Positions 1 to 9,280 of a DNA stretch of 64,000 nucleotides are shown here, piece after piece. The notes beneath the pieces are model-generated. The model saw nothing but the letters and a program-made list of their open reading frames with translations. It was not told the origin of the DNA and made no database searches. Numbering within the stretch: position 1 is the first letter of the stretch; each line of letters starts with the position of its first letter. The stretch comes from Marinobacter denitrificans (GTDB taxonomy: Bacteria; Pseudomonadota; Gammaproteobacteria; Pseudomonadales; Oleiphilaceae), in the NCBI RefSeq assembly GCF_008795955.1, contig NZ_VMHN01000009.1, positions 62,001 through 126,000 of the forward strand. Direction: 5' to 3'. Made by a program: the position numbers and the translations under genes.

Positions 1-1
1 G

Positions 2-1039
2 ATATACCGCTACATCAGCAAACCCTGGGACGATGAAGAGCTGAAGCTGGTCATCCGCCAGGCGCTCGCGTTCCAGTATTCCGAACGTCGCCGGCTGGCA
101 CTGGAGAAGCTGACGCGCAAGCAGAACAAGGAACTACAGTCGCTCAATGCCAGCCTGGAAGACAAGGTGCAGGCCCGCACCGAGGAGCTGAAAGAAACCG
201 CAGACATGCTGGATGCGGCTTACACAGAACTGAAGCTTAGTTATGTCACCACCACCGAAGTTTTCTCCACGCTGATTAACAAGCGGCTGCCCGCCAACCG
301 CCAGCCCAACGCCAAAGTAATCGGCCTGGTGAAGGCCTATGCCGAGTACCACCAACTGGACGAAGACCTCTCCCGGGACCTTTATATGGCGGCCGCCCTC
401 TACAATCTCGGCAAGCTGAGTTGGCCCGACGAGCTGTTCACGGCCCCCTCCGATCTGCTGACCAAAGAACAGCGCCTGGAATACCTGAAGTATCCGGTCA
501 ACAGTGAACAACTGTTGATGGCCCTGGAACCTCTGAAAGAAACCGCCCGGATCATCCGTCACCATCAGGAAAAATGGAACGGCTACGGGGTGCCTGAAAG
601 GCTGGAGGGCAATGAAATTCCCCTGGGGTCGCGAATCCTCAGGCTGGCTGTGGATTTCATCGAGCTACAGTACGGCCTGATTCTGGAGCGCCGGGTATCC
701 CGGGACAATGCCCTGAAACTGATCAAACGCTACCGGGACCGGCTTTACGATCCGGAGATTGCCGATCGTTTCCTGGAGGTCTGTATCGAGGTGGCGCCCG
801 ATGTGGAGCATGAGGACCCCGACATCATGGTCCTCGACACGTTACGACTGAAGGCCGGCATGGTGCTGGCGCGTAACCTGTATGCCGCTTCCGGCATGCT
901 GTTGCTGAACGAAGGCAAGGAGCTGACCTCCCTGCTCATCGACAAACTGGTGGCGTTCGAGAAAGGCGAACCGGACGGTACCCACTACACGGTGTATGTC
1001 CACCGCCCGGACGAGGAAGAAACGGAGAAAGCATCATGA
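2..1039 (+). CDS. REC/degenerate HD-GYP response regulator (5' truncated)
   Basis: The reading frame is open from the window edge. The first codons give the end of a REC domain (YRYISKPWDDEEL, the KPWDD lysine motif typical of RpfG-like regulators), followed by a charged coiled coil (about residues 25-75 of the visible part) and an HD-GYP-type fold. The HD-GYP motifs are damaged: the family HD pair is replaced by YN in AAALYNLGKL, and the GYP loop reads HHQEKWNGYGVP. The family hydrolyses c-di-GMP, but without the HD metal ligands this copy is probably a binding or scaffold protein. Its stop overlaps the next start (ATGA). The N-terminal part of the receiver lies upstream of the window. Confidence 0.85.
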   Translation: MYRYISKPWDDEELKLVIRQALAFQYSERRRLALEKLTRKQNKELQSLNASLEDKVQARTEELKETADMLDAAYTELKLSYVTTTEVFSTLINKRLPANRQPNAKVIGLVKAYAEYHQLDEDLSRDLYMAAALYNLGKLSWPDELFTAPSDLLTKEQRLEYLKYPVNSEQLLMALEPLKETARIIRHHQEKWNGYGVPERLEGNEIPLGSRILRLAVDFIELQYGLILERRVSRDNALKLIKRYRDRLYDPEIADRFLEVCIEVAPDVEHEDPDIMVLDTLRLKAGMVLARNLYAASGMLLLNEGKELTSLLIDKLVAFEKGEPDGTHYTVYVHRPDEEETEKAS

Positions 1040-1560
1040 TCAAGATTCAGCTGGTGGATGACGAGCCGAACATCCTCAATGCCCTCAAACGTCTGCTGCG
1101 GCCTAATGGCTGGGAGATCCATACCTACGATAACGTCGAGTCGGCCCTGGGGGGACTGCTTGAGCACAACTATGCCGTCATCATCTCCGACTACCAGATG
1201 CCCACCGCCGATGGCGTGACCTATCTGCAGTTTGCCAAACAGCGCCAGCCCAACGCCGTTCGTCTGGTCTTGAGCGCCTACGGCGATCGCAATTCCATGA
1301 TCAAGGCCATTAACCAGGCGGAGGTCTATCGCTACCTGTCCAAGCCCTGGGATGACTATGAAGTGGTGGCAGCCATAAAGTCCGCCATTGATATCTACGA
1401 GCTCAAGTCCGAAAACCAGCGCCTGGTGGATGAAGTCAATGCACAGCGTCGGATGATAAAAGCCCGGGAGCAGGAATTGCTACGCCTGGAAAAAGATAAT
1501 CCCGGTATTACCCGCGTTCATCGCGATGCCGACGGCTCCGTGCTGATCGGCGACCAGTGA
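1036..1560 (+). CDS. Single-domain response regulator with coiled-coil tail
   Basis: This 174-residue protein has one REC domain (residues 1-122). Visible are the acidic pair in LVDDEPNIL, phospho-acceptor Asp52 in ISDYQMP, and the conserved Lys in LSKPWDDYE. A predicted coiled coil follows (about 125-155), and a short tail. It has no DNA-binding or enzymatic output domain, so it probably works by protein contact. It starts four bases inside the preceding gene and lies ten bases before the GTPase gene. The KPWDD receiver subtype also occurs in the preceding gene, the REC-ATPase and the C-terminal receiver of the GGDEF-EAL protein, so one kinase may serve several of them (inference). Confidence 0.85.
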   Translation: MIKIQLVDDEPNILNALKRLLRPNGWEIHTYDNVESALGGLLEHNYAVIISDYQMPTADGVTYLQFAKQRQPNAVRLVLSAYGDRNSMIKAINQAEVYRYLSKPWDDYEVVAAIKSAIDIYELKSENQRLVDEVNAQRRMIKAREQELLRLEKDNPGITRVHRDADGSVLIGDQ

Positions 1561-1570
1561 AGAGGTTCTG

Positions 1571-2245
1571 ATGGCGGATCATAGCCCTGACGACAACAGG
1601 TTGGCTTTGAAGGTGGTGTTTTACGGCCCCGCCCTGAGTGGAAAAACCACCAACCTGATGCAGTTGCATTCCCTGCTCAACCCCCAGCGCAAGGGAGAGC
1701 TGATGGTGCTGGAAACCCGGGATGACCGCACGCTGTTTTTCGACATGCTGCCCATCGGCCTGAAAGGCGCTTCCGGGCTGGACCTGCGGCTGAAGCTATA
1801 CACCGTGCCGGGCCAGGTTCAGCACGACAGCACCCGCAAGGCGGTTCTGTCCCGCGCAGACGCCGTGGTTTTCGTGGCGGACTCCCAGACCGCCCAGCAG
1901 GACAATAACGCCACGGCGTTCGGAAACCTGGAGGAAAACCTGGAAAAGGTCGGGCTGGATATCGACACCCTGCCCATGGCCGTGCAGTTCAACAAACGCG
2001 ATCTGCCCGGTGTGGTTGGCGATGCTGAACTACAGAAGCGCTGGGCTGAAACACCCTGGGCGCCACTGCAGATGGCCTCCGCACTTCATGGCAAGGGCGT
2101 GCTGGAGACGTTCCGGGTGCTTCTCGATCGGCTGTACACCGAGGTGGACCGGGAGTTCGCCCTGGACACGGATCACGGTATCGATCGCGATACGTTTATC
2201 CGCCAACTGAGCGCCGCTAGCGAGGACAGCCGTGCGTACCTTTGA
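1571..2245 (+). CDS. MglA-like small Ras-family GTPase
   Basis: A 224-residue small GTPase. The P-loop is GPALSGKTT (residues 19-27), preceded by KVVFYG as in MglA. The switch II region reads TVPGQVQH, where MglA-type proteins use TxPGQ instead of DxxG. The guanine-specificity motif is FNKRD. MglA proteins set cell polarity and switch type IV pilus and motility machinery in Myxococcus and Thermus. The usual partner GAP, MglB (roadblock fold), is not visible in the window. It sits between response regulators and a histidine kinase and two genes before a PilB-like ATPase, which supports a role in controlling that ATPase or a polar assembly (inference). Its 3' end overlaps the kinase gene by 14 bases. 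Confidence 0.85.
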   Translation: MADHSPDDNRLALKVVFYGPALSGKTTNLMQLHSLLNPQRKGELMVLETRDDRTLFFDMLPIGLKGASGLDLRLKLYTVPGQVQHDSTRKAVLSRADAVVFVADSQTAQQDNNATAFGNLEENLEKVGLDIDTLPMAVQFNKRDLPGVVGDAELQKRWAETPWAPLQMASALHGKGVLETFRVLLDRLYTEVDREFALDTDHGIDRDTFIRQLSAASEDSRAYL

Positions 2246-3389
2246 AGACGACCCCACCCTCGAAGACCTGCTCTCCGCGGACCAGCTGCAGCGATTGAAC
2301 CGGATGCTCAGTGCCCTGTGCCGTGAACCGGTCGAAATTGGCAGCGACAGAAAAGACGGCGCGTTGGCGCTGGAATTCAACCTGGAAACCATAGGCTGGC
2401 TCGCCGGCGGCAGTTCGGAACAGGAGCGGCTTGCGGCCGCGGACCTGGTGTCGTTCCTGATGATGTTTATTGCCAAGTACCGGCTTGCGGCCAACCTGCA
2501 CCACGACACTACCGAGGCCAGTTACGCTGAATTGCAGAAACAGAACGAAGCCCTGAAAGCGTCGGAAGCCCGTTACCGGGCGCTGTCAGACCAGTTGCAG
2601 GAACAGGTGGATGAACAGGTAACGGTGATCAAGCAGGCCCAGATGGACCTGTACGAGAGCGCCCGACTGCGCTCTGTGGGGCAACTGGCGGCAGGCGTGG
2701 CCCATGAAATCAACAACCCGATCGGTTTCATTTCCAGCAACCTCAAGGTGGCTGGTGAGTACGTCAACGATCTGCGGGAGGTGGTGCCGGATACCAGGCA
2801 GAACCGGGAGCTGCTGGACGACTTCACCGACCTGCTCGGAGAGTCCTCTGACGGCGCCCGCCGTATCGCCAGTATTGTGTCAGACCTGAAGACCTTCTCC
2901 AGCATTGATCAAGCCGACTATACCCTGTGTGACGTCAACGAGCTGCTTGCCAGTGCCGTGCACCTGCTCCAGACCGAATATGGTCATGACCTGGAAATCC
3001 TGAAGAAACCGGGAGAGCTGCCAAAGATCTCTGGCCATCCCTCACGATTGTCGCAAACCTTTTACAACCTTCTCGACAATGCCGCCCAGGCGCTCAGAGA
3101 GCAGACACAAGAGTCCGGGGCTGAGGGCAAGGCCGGCCGAATCCTCGCTAAAACCAGTGTCGATAGCGACGGTATCCGGGTAGTGATTCAGGACAATGGC
3201 TGCGGCATTCCCGAAAGCATTCGCGAACAGGTCTTCGACGCCTTTTATACCAGCCGGCCGGTAGGGTCGGGCACCGGCCTGGGCCTGACGGTTGCTCGGG
3301 ATACTGTGCGCGCTCACGGGGGCTCCATTCAGATCGACAGCAGGGAAGGCACTGGCACCCGTGTCACCCTTTTGCTGCCGGTCAGTTAA
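2232..3389 (+). CDS. Soluble sensor histidine kinase
   Basis: A 385-residue kinase starting at GTG inside the GTPase gene. No membrane segment is visible. The N-terminal 95 residues match no family I recognise; a coiled coil (about 95-140) leads to a HisKA domain with His158 in GVAHEINNPIG. The HATPase domain (about 260-385) shows the N box NLLDNAAQAL, G1 DNGCGIPE and G2 GTGLGL. All catalytic motifs are intact, so it should autophosphorylate. The receivers encoded on both sides are the obvious targets. The cytoplasmic N-terminus may read the GTPase state or another intracellular cue; this is inference from translational coupling only. Confidence 0.88.
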   Translation: MRTFEDDPTLEDLLSADQLQRLNRMLSALCREPVEIGSDRKDGALALEFNLETIGWLAGGSSEQERLAAADLVSFLMMFIAKYRLAANLHHDTTEASYAELQKQNEALKASEARYRALSDQLQEQVDEQVTVIKQAQMDLYESARLRSVGQLAAGVAHEINNPIGFISSNLKVAGEYVNDLREVVPDTRQNRELLDDFTDLLGESSDGARRIASIVSDLKTFSSIDQADYTLCDVNELLASAVHLLQTEYGHDLEILKKPGELPKISGHPSRLSQTFYNLLDNAAQALREQTQESGAEGKAGRILAKTSVDSDGIRVVIQDNGCGIPESIREQVFDAFYTSRPVGSGTGLGLTVARDTVRAHGGSIQIDSREGTGTRVTLLLPVS

Positions 3390-3398
3390 GGATTGATC

Positions 3399-5645
3399 AT
3401 GGCTAAACGCTACGCCTCGCTATTCTTCAACCAGGAGCCGGATGACAAATCGGAACCGGTCATTGAAGAAAAGAAAGCGCCCTACCGGCTGCTGCTGGTG
3501 GACGACGAACCCAATATTCTGGCGGCCCTGCGCCGGGTCTTTCAGCGTGAGAATTACGAACTGCTGTTTGCCAATAATGGCCACGAAGCCCTGCGCATCA
3601 TGGAAAAACAGCCGGTCGAGCTGATCATGACCGACTTCATGATGCCCGGCATCAACGGCAGCGAATTGCTGAAAGAAGTTCGGGAACGCTGGCCCAACAC
3701 CATCCGTATCATGCTCACCGGCCACGCCAATACCGATGCCGTTATGGGGTCCATCAAGGAAGGCGCTGTTTACCGTTTCATCCTCAAACCCTGGAATGAC
3801 GACGACATCCGCCTGACCATTGCCCTCGCACTGGAACAGTACGAACTCATCCAGCGCACACGGGCCCTGGAGCAGCAGACCAAAAAGCAACACAAAGACC
3901 TGGAAACCATCAGCAAGCTGACGGCCACCAACCGCAGCCAGCTTGCCATACTGCTGCACAAGAAAGGCTGGCTGAATCCCCAGCAGATCCAGCAGCTGCA
4001 CCGGGAAATGCAGAGCCACAAAACCCCCGTGGTTCGCCAGTTGCTGAAACACGAATGGATCGATTTCCGCAAAGTGTTCGAAATGCTGCGGGATGACATG
4101 CTGTTCGAGGAAATCGATCTCCGCGAATTCCAGCCGGACCCGGCCCTGATGTCGCTGGTACCCCAGAAAATCTGCACCCGCCAGTTGGTGCTTCCGCTAC
4201 GGGTACAGGGCCAGCGCTTGCGTCTGGCCATGGTGGATCCCATGGACGTGAACCTGATCGACGAACTGGGGTTCATGACCGGCTACACCATCCACCCGTT
4301 GCTGTGCGAAACCACCCAGATGCAGGCCAAGCTGACGGAGATTTTCGGCGAAACCAGCGACCTCGATGATATCGCCACCAAAGTCGGCACCGATGACCCC
4401 TATGAAGGCATCGAAATTGTTCTGGATGAAGACAGTGATAATGAATCCCTGGAGCAGTTGCTGGGCAGCTCCGAAGAGCCACCGGCCATTCGCCTGGTCA
4501 ATGCGATCATTTTGGAAGCACTGCGCCTGGGCGCCAGCGATATTCATGTTCACCCCCGCACCAAGTCGCTGGTGGTCCGTTACCGGATTGACGGGGTGCT
4601 GCAGGACAAGATTCACATCCCCACCAATCTGCTGATGTCGGTGGTCTCTCGTATCAAGGTGATGGCGGAACTGGATATTACCGAACGCCGCAAGCCCCAG
4701 GATGGTCGCATTACGGTCAAGACACCGATGAAAATCGTCGACCTGCGGATTTCCACCCTGCCCACCATCAACGGTGAGAAGGTGGTCATGCGGGTACTGG
4801 AGCGGCAATCCTCCGCACAGTCCCTGGAAGACATGGGGCTCTCTGAGCACAACCTCAAACGCCTGCTGCACGTGGTGGCCAAACCCCAGGGCATTATCCT
4901 GGCAACCGGCCCCACGGGCAGCGGCAAAACCACCACTCTGTATGCCCTGCTGCAACACAATGCTTCACCGGAGCGCAATTACGTCACTATCGAAGACCCG
5001 GTGGAGTTTCATGTGGATATGGCCGGTCAGGTACCGGTCAAGGATCGCATTGGCCTGAGTTTCGCCAGTGTGCTCCGAGCCATTTTGCGACAGGACCCGG
5101 ACGTCATCCTGCTGGGTGAAATCCGTGACGAGGAAACCGCCGATGTCGCCTTCCATGCCGCCATGACTGGCCACCTGGTGTACTCCACCCTGCACACCAG
5201 CTCCGCCGCAGCCACCGTAGCGCGCTTGCTGGACCTGGACCTGAAGCCCTATGTGCTGGCCTCAACCCTGGAAGCCATCATTGCCCAGCGGCTCGTCCGG
5301 CGAATCTGCCCCCATTGCTGCGAGCAAACCGACGCGCCTACGGAAATCCTGGAACAACTGGGCCCCGAGTTCATGGCGCCCGATCTGATTTTTTACCGGG
5401 GTACGGGCTGTGATAAGTGCCACAAGGGTTACAAAGGCCGGGTCGCCATCCACGAAGTGCTCACCATGAATCAGCCACTGCGGATTGCTATTACCGAAGG
5501 CGCCAGCGCCATGCAGATTGAATCCATTGCCAGGGAGCAGGGTATGCGTGTGCTTCTGGACGATGCCCTGGAAAAACTCCGTGCGGGCCTGACCACCGCG
5601 GAGGAGATCCTGAGGCTGCTGGGGCCCCAGGTGCTGAACGAATGA
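3399..5645 (+). CDS. REC-tagged PilB/GspE/MshE-family assembly ATPase
   Basis: I chose the ATG at 3399 because AAGGA lies six bases upstream; a TTG two codons earlier is possible. The protein has about 748 residues. Residues 30-150 are a receiver with Asp79 in MTDFMMPG and Lys in LKPWNDDD. Residues 180-320 resemble MshEN/GspE N-terminal domains. Residues 350-740 are a complete secretion ATPase: Walker A GPTGSGKTT at 504-512, the Asp box TIEDPVEF, Walker B VILLGEIRDEE, the His box AMTGHLVYSTLHT, and a zinc tetracysteine (C637, C640, C671, C674). The enzyme looks active. A receiver fused to this ATPase is unusual. No pilin, platform protein or secretin is nearby, so it would serve machinery encoded elsewhere, or act as a regulator. 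Confidence 0.9.
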   Translation: MAKRYASLFFNQEPDDKSEPVIEEKKAPYRLLLVDDEPNILAALRRVFQRENYELLFANNGHEALRIMEKQPVELIMTDFMMPGINGSELLKEVRERWPNTIRIMLTGHANTDAVMGSIKEGAVYRFILKPWNDDDIRLTIALALEQYELIQRTRALEQQTKKQHKDLETISKLTATNRSQLAILLHKKGWLNPQQIQQLHREMQSHKTPVVRQLLKHEWIDFRKVFEMLRDDMLFEEIDLREFQPDPALMSLVPQKICTRQLVLPLRVQGQRLRLAMVDPMDVNLIDELGFMTGYTIHPLLCETTQMQAKLTEIFGETSDLDDIATKVGTDDPYEGIEIVLDEDSDNESLEQLLGSSEEPPAIRLVNAIILEALRLGASDIHVHPRTKSLVVRYRIDGVLQDKIHIPTNLLMSVVSRIKVMAELDITERRKPQDGRITVKTPMKIVDLRISTLPTINGEKVVMRVLERQSSAQSLEDMGLSEHNLKRLLHVVAKPQGIILATGPTGSGKTTTLYALLQHNASPERNYVTIEDPVEFHVDMAGQVPVKDRIGLSFASVLRAILRQDPDVILLGEIRDEETADVAFHAAMTGHLVYSTLHTSSAAATVARLLDLDLKPYVLASTLEAIIAQRLVRRICPHCCEQTDAPTEILEQLGPEFMAPDLIFYRGTGCDKCHKGYKGRVAIHEVLTMNQPLRIAITEGASAMQIESIAREQGMRVLLDDALEKLRAGLTTAEEILRLLGPQVLNE

Positions 5646-8600
5646 AAGAAGAGCGCAACCCGGTGGTCGGACGATTCTGCCTTGTGCTGTCCCTGGCCAT
5701 TGCACTCATAGCCGTCGGACTGGTGATTTTTATCGATCATTTCTCCCTGGGTGGCAGTGCCAATGGTCGGGTTTCGCTGTCCCCCGGTGGCGGGCTGGCC
5801 TCAGTATTGATCGGGGCATCATTTTTGGCGCTGGTGTTTCGCCGCATAGCGGCCGCCACTGTCCTGGCCTGCCTGACCATTATGATCGCCCTGCTTCAGG
5901 TTGCCCTGCCATGGATTCCCACCGCGGAGCCACTGGCAACGCTGGCTATCAGCAAGCCTCTTCTCGTAGTGGTGTGTCTTACGGAGCTGTCGCTGCTTGC
6001 AGCGCTCTACCGCAAATGGGGAAAGCGTGTGGGGCGGATATGCGGCCTCGTCGTTGTGGTCCAGGGCCTGCTGTCACTGTTGTCCTACTGGTACCCGTCA
6101 CTTCAGAGTTTCAGTCTTGGCACCCTTCCGGAATCAACTATTATTGTCAGTCCTCTGGCAGTACTGGTGGGACTGGTTCTGCCGCTTTTTCACACCATAA
6201 ACCGCCGGAACCTGCCGGATTTTTCGGCGAAACTGGTGCTGGTCGGTGTAGCCAGCATAGTGCTGACCACCATCATCTGGCACGCCATGCGGGTGCAGAA
6301 CAGTGATAGCCTGCAGGACAGGGCGGAAATTCTGGCTGAGCAGCTGAAGGCTTCCAGCACGGCAGCTTTCAATGACGACCTGGCACTGATTCGCAGACTT
6401 GCAGAGCGACAGGACCTGCTGACAGGTTTCCCCGCACAGAGGGAATGGACACAGGAAGTCCAGAGTTACCTGGATGACTTTCCTGAAGTACAGCTTATCG
6501 GCATGCTGGATCCAGCCAGGCAACCCATCGGCATTCATTCCCGTGCGGAGCAGAACCAGCATTGGCTGAACAGTTTTCTGACAACACCGGCCAACCAGAA
6601 GTGGCTGGATCACGTGACCAGTACCACTCGACCGCATCTCAGCCCGCCACAGCCGGATGAAGACGGCCGAATGCATGCCATGATCGCGTATCCCGCAAGG
6701 GTGGTTGTCGGGCAGCCCTGGGTCGTCTTTGCGGTGATTGATCTGGATACCGCCTACAGCAGCCTGCTTCAGCACTACGATGGCGACCTGAGCCTGAGAG
6801 TCTATTACCAGAACATTCTCGTTTTTGATCTTTCTCCGGATACCGCGGCGGGGACACGGATTCCACTGGCTACCCGCATTACCAACCCTCACCACGACAG
6901 TCAGTGGCGGATTGAAGTGTACACCCGGCAAGGCGGACTCCCCGCCACCGTACTATATCTCCCTCCAATGGTCCTGTTTACCGGTCTGATACTCAGCTTC
7001 CTGATGATGCTCAGCCATCTGTTCTGGCGGGAATCGGAACGTCGCTCCCAGAGCCTGCGGAAACTCAACAGCACCGTTAATGCCCACCTGGCACGCGAGC
7101 TGTCACTAAGGCAAGCCAATGAACGCATCATGGAATTTTCCCGGGACATTCTGTGTTCGATCGACTCGAGGGGCCTGTTCAAGTCCATCAACCCCGCGGC
7201 TGAGGATATTCTCGGCTATCAGCCGGACGAGCTGATCGGCGAACCCTACAACGTTCTGATTCCGGACATGGACCGGGACGCCACAGCCGAAGAAATGCGT
7301 AAACTTATGGCTGGCGAACGCCAGATCAGTGAAGGATTTCGCAACCACTTACGGCACCGGGACGGGCATATCGTTACCTTGTCCTGGACAGCCGAATGGT
7401 CGGAGGCCGACCAGGCTCTGTTCTGCGTGGGCCGCGACATGACCGACCAGTTGGTGGCGGAAACACTGATGCGGGAGAGAGACCAGTTCTTTTCCCTGTC
7501 ACCGGACATGTTCTGCATCGTCGACCTGAACAGCCACTTTTTCGAGCTCAACAACGCCTTTGTGGAGGTTCTTGGCTACGAGCGCGAAGAACTGCTGGGC
7601 TCCTCTTACCTGGAGCTGATCCTCACAGATGATCGGCCCAGGGTCGAGGAGGCAGTAGTTGCGCTGATAGCCGGAGACACCATCAGAGATCTTCACGTGC
7701 GGATAATGCACAAAAACGGTTCGGAGCACTGGCTTGAACTCAGCGCCACCCTCAGCTCAGACGAGCTTATTTATGTGGCCGCCCGTGATACCACGGAAAT
7801 CCGCCACACGCAGGAGAAACTGCGGGAAAGTGAAACACTGCTGAAAATTGCCGAAAAAGCAGCCCGCATCGGCGGCTGGGTGGTGGACGTAAGCACCGGC
7901 AATACGCGCTGGACCCATGCCATGTTCGACATCTTCGAGATGCCGGTTGGTGAGGTGCCTGCTCTTGAGGAGGGGCTCGGGTTCTATACTCCAGAGGGCC
8001 GGGACACCATAACCCACGCCATGAACATGTGTACCCAGACCGGCATCCCCTTTGATGAAGAAGTGCAAATCCGCACCCGTCTGGGCCGACTGCGATGGGT
8101 TCGGGCAATCGGCCAGGCGCTCAAGGACGCCGACGGCCAGATCGTCCAGATCCAGGGTGGCCTGCAGGACATTACTGCCTCCCACCAGGCCATGGAGCAG
8201 ATCCGTCGGTTTGCCGAACGCCAGGCCGTCATCTTTGAGAGCATCACCGATGCCTTTTTTACCCTTGATCGTGAATGGCGGTTCACCTACGTCAACCAGC
8301 GTTCCGAGGAGTTGCTCAGGGAAAGCCGGGAGGTGCTGCTTGGCAACACCCTCTGGGACATGTTCCCGGCAGCGCAGGGCAGCGAGTTCGAACGCCATTA
8401 CCGACGCGCCATGGAGACCGGGGAGTCCGTGTCCTTCGAGGCCCATTACGCCCCCCTGGACAACTGGCTGGAGGTGAGTGCCTACCCCTCCGATGAAGGA
8501 CTGGCCGTTTACTATCGCAGCATAAACGAGCGCAAACAGGCCCAGCAGAAGTTGCAGGACACCATGGCTGAGCTGGAGCGCAGCAACCGCGAGCTTCAGG

Positions 8601-9280
8601 ATTTTGCTTTTGTTGCTTCCCATGATCTTCAGGAGCCACTGCGCAAGATTCAGGCCTTTTCGGACAGGCTCTTGACGCGATCAGAACGGTTTGACGATCA
8701 GGAACAGGATTACCTGCAACGAATGCAATCGGCCGCCAGGCGCATGCAGTCACTGATTCAGGACCTGCTCACCTATTCCAGAGTGACAACTCAGGCCCAA
8801 CCATTAACCGTCTGCGACACCAACCGAATTCTCGGAGAGGTAATGCAGGATATGGAAACATCCATCTCCCGTGAAAATGCCGTTATTGACATCAGACCAC
8901 TTCCGCCTGTCACCGGTGATGCCACCCAGCTCCGACAGGTTTTCCAGAACCTGCTCAGCAATGCCGTCAAGTTCCACAAACCTGACCAGCCCCCACACAT
9001 ATTGGTCTACTCTGAAGACAACACTGAAGATCATTGGACGCTGGTTGTCAGCGACAACGGGGTAGGGTTTGACAGGCGCTACGTTGACAAGTTGTTCCAG
9101 CCCTTCCAACGGCTGCACAAACAGGCTTTCCCGGGCTCCGGCATTGGCCTGGCCATCGTAAAAAAGATACTGGATCGCCACCACGCGACGGTATCCGTTG
9201 AAAGCGAAGTCGATCATGGAACGACTTTCCGCATCCGTTTTCCAGCCAGCAATCAGATGAAAGGAAGCAACAATGACTGA
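5642..9280 (+). CDS. Membrane multi-PAS hybrid-type sensor kinase, bacteriophytochrome-like kinase core
   Basis: A 1212-residue kinase starting at an ATGA overlap. The N-terminus holds about six to seven hydrophobic segments (residues 12-215), then a periplasmic-like stretch (230-435) ending in another membrane segment (about 440-460). Four PAS domains follow near 493, 611, 733 and 857. The HisKA domain has His994 in VASHDLQEPLRKI, the variant found in bacteriophytochromes, and the HATPase has NLLSNAVKF, DNGVGFD and GSGIGLAI. There is no receiver domain. The next gene encodes an Rcp1-type single receiver, the normal partner for this kinase subtype. The signal is unknown. Confidence 0.88.
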   Translation: MKEERNPVVGRFCLVLSLAIALIAVGLVIFIDHFSLGGSANGRVSLSPGGGLASVLIGASFLALVFRRIAAATVLACLTIMIALLQVALPWIPTAEPLATLAISKPLLVVVCLTELSLLAALYRKWGKRVGRICGLVVVVQGLLSLLSYWYPSLQSFSLGTLPESTIIVSPLAVLVGLVLPLFHTINRRNLPDFSAKLVLVGVASIVLTTIIWHAMRVQNSDSLQDRAEILAEQLKASSTAAFNDDLALIRRLAERQDLLTGFPAQREWTQEVQSYLDDFPEVQLIGMLDPARQPIGIHSRAEQNQHWLNSFLTTPANQKWLDHVTSTTRPHLSPPQPDEDGRMHAMIAYPARVVVGQPWVVFAVIDLDTAYSSLLQHYDGDLSLRVYYQNILVFDLSPDTAAGTRIPLATRITNPHHDSQWRIEVYTRQGGLPATVLYLPPMVLFTGLILSFLMMLSHLFWRESERRSQSLRKLNSTVNAHLARELSLRQANERIMEFSRDILCSIDSRGLFKSINPAAEDILGYQPDELIGEPYNVLIPDMDRDATAEEMRKLMAGERQISEGFRNHLRHRDGHIVTLSWTAEWSEADQALFCVGRDMTDQLVAETLMRERDQFFSLSPDMFCIVDLNSHFFELNNAFVEVLGYEREELLGSSYLELILTDDRPRVEEAVVALIAGDTIRDLHVRIMHKNGSEHWLELSATLSSDELIYVAARDTTEIRHTQEKLRESETLLKIAEKAARIGGWVVDVSTGNTRWTHAMFDIFEMPVGEVPALEEGLGFYTPEGRDTITHAMNMCTQTGIPFDEEVQIRTRLGRLRWVRAIGQALKDADGQIVQIQGGLQDITASHQAMEQIRRFAERQAVIFESITDAFFTLDREWRFTYVNQRSEELLRESREVLLGNTLWDMFPAAQGSEFERHYRRAMETGESVSFEAHYAPLDNWLEVSAYPSDEGLAVYYRSINERKQAQQKLQDTMAELERSNRELQDFAFVASHDLQEPLRKIQAFSDRLLTRSERFDDQEQDYLQRMQSAARRMQSLIQDLLTYSRVTTQAQPLTVCDTNRILGEVMQDMETSISRENAVIDIRPLPPVTGDATQLRQVFQNLLSNAVKFHKPDQPPHILVYSEDNTEDHWTLVVSDNGVGFDRRYVDKLFQPFQRLHKQAFPGSGIGLAIVKKILDRHHATVSVESEVDHGTTFRIRFPASNQMKGSNND

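Noticed and set aside
3393..3398. TTG start two codons before the REC-ATPase ATG
   Set aside because: The ribosome site AAGGA would directly touch the TTG, whereas it is six bases from the ATG.
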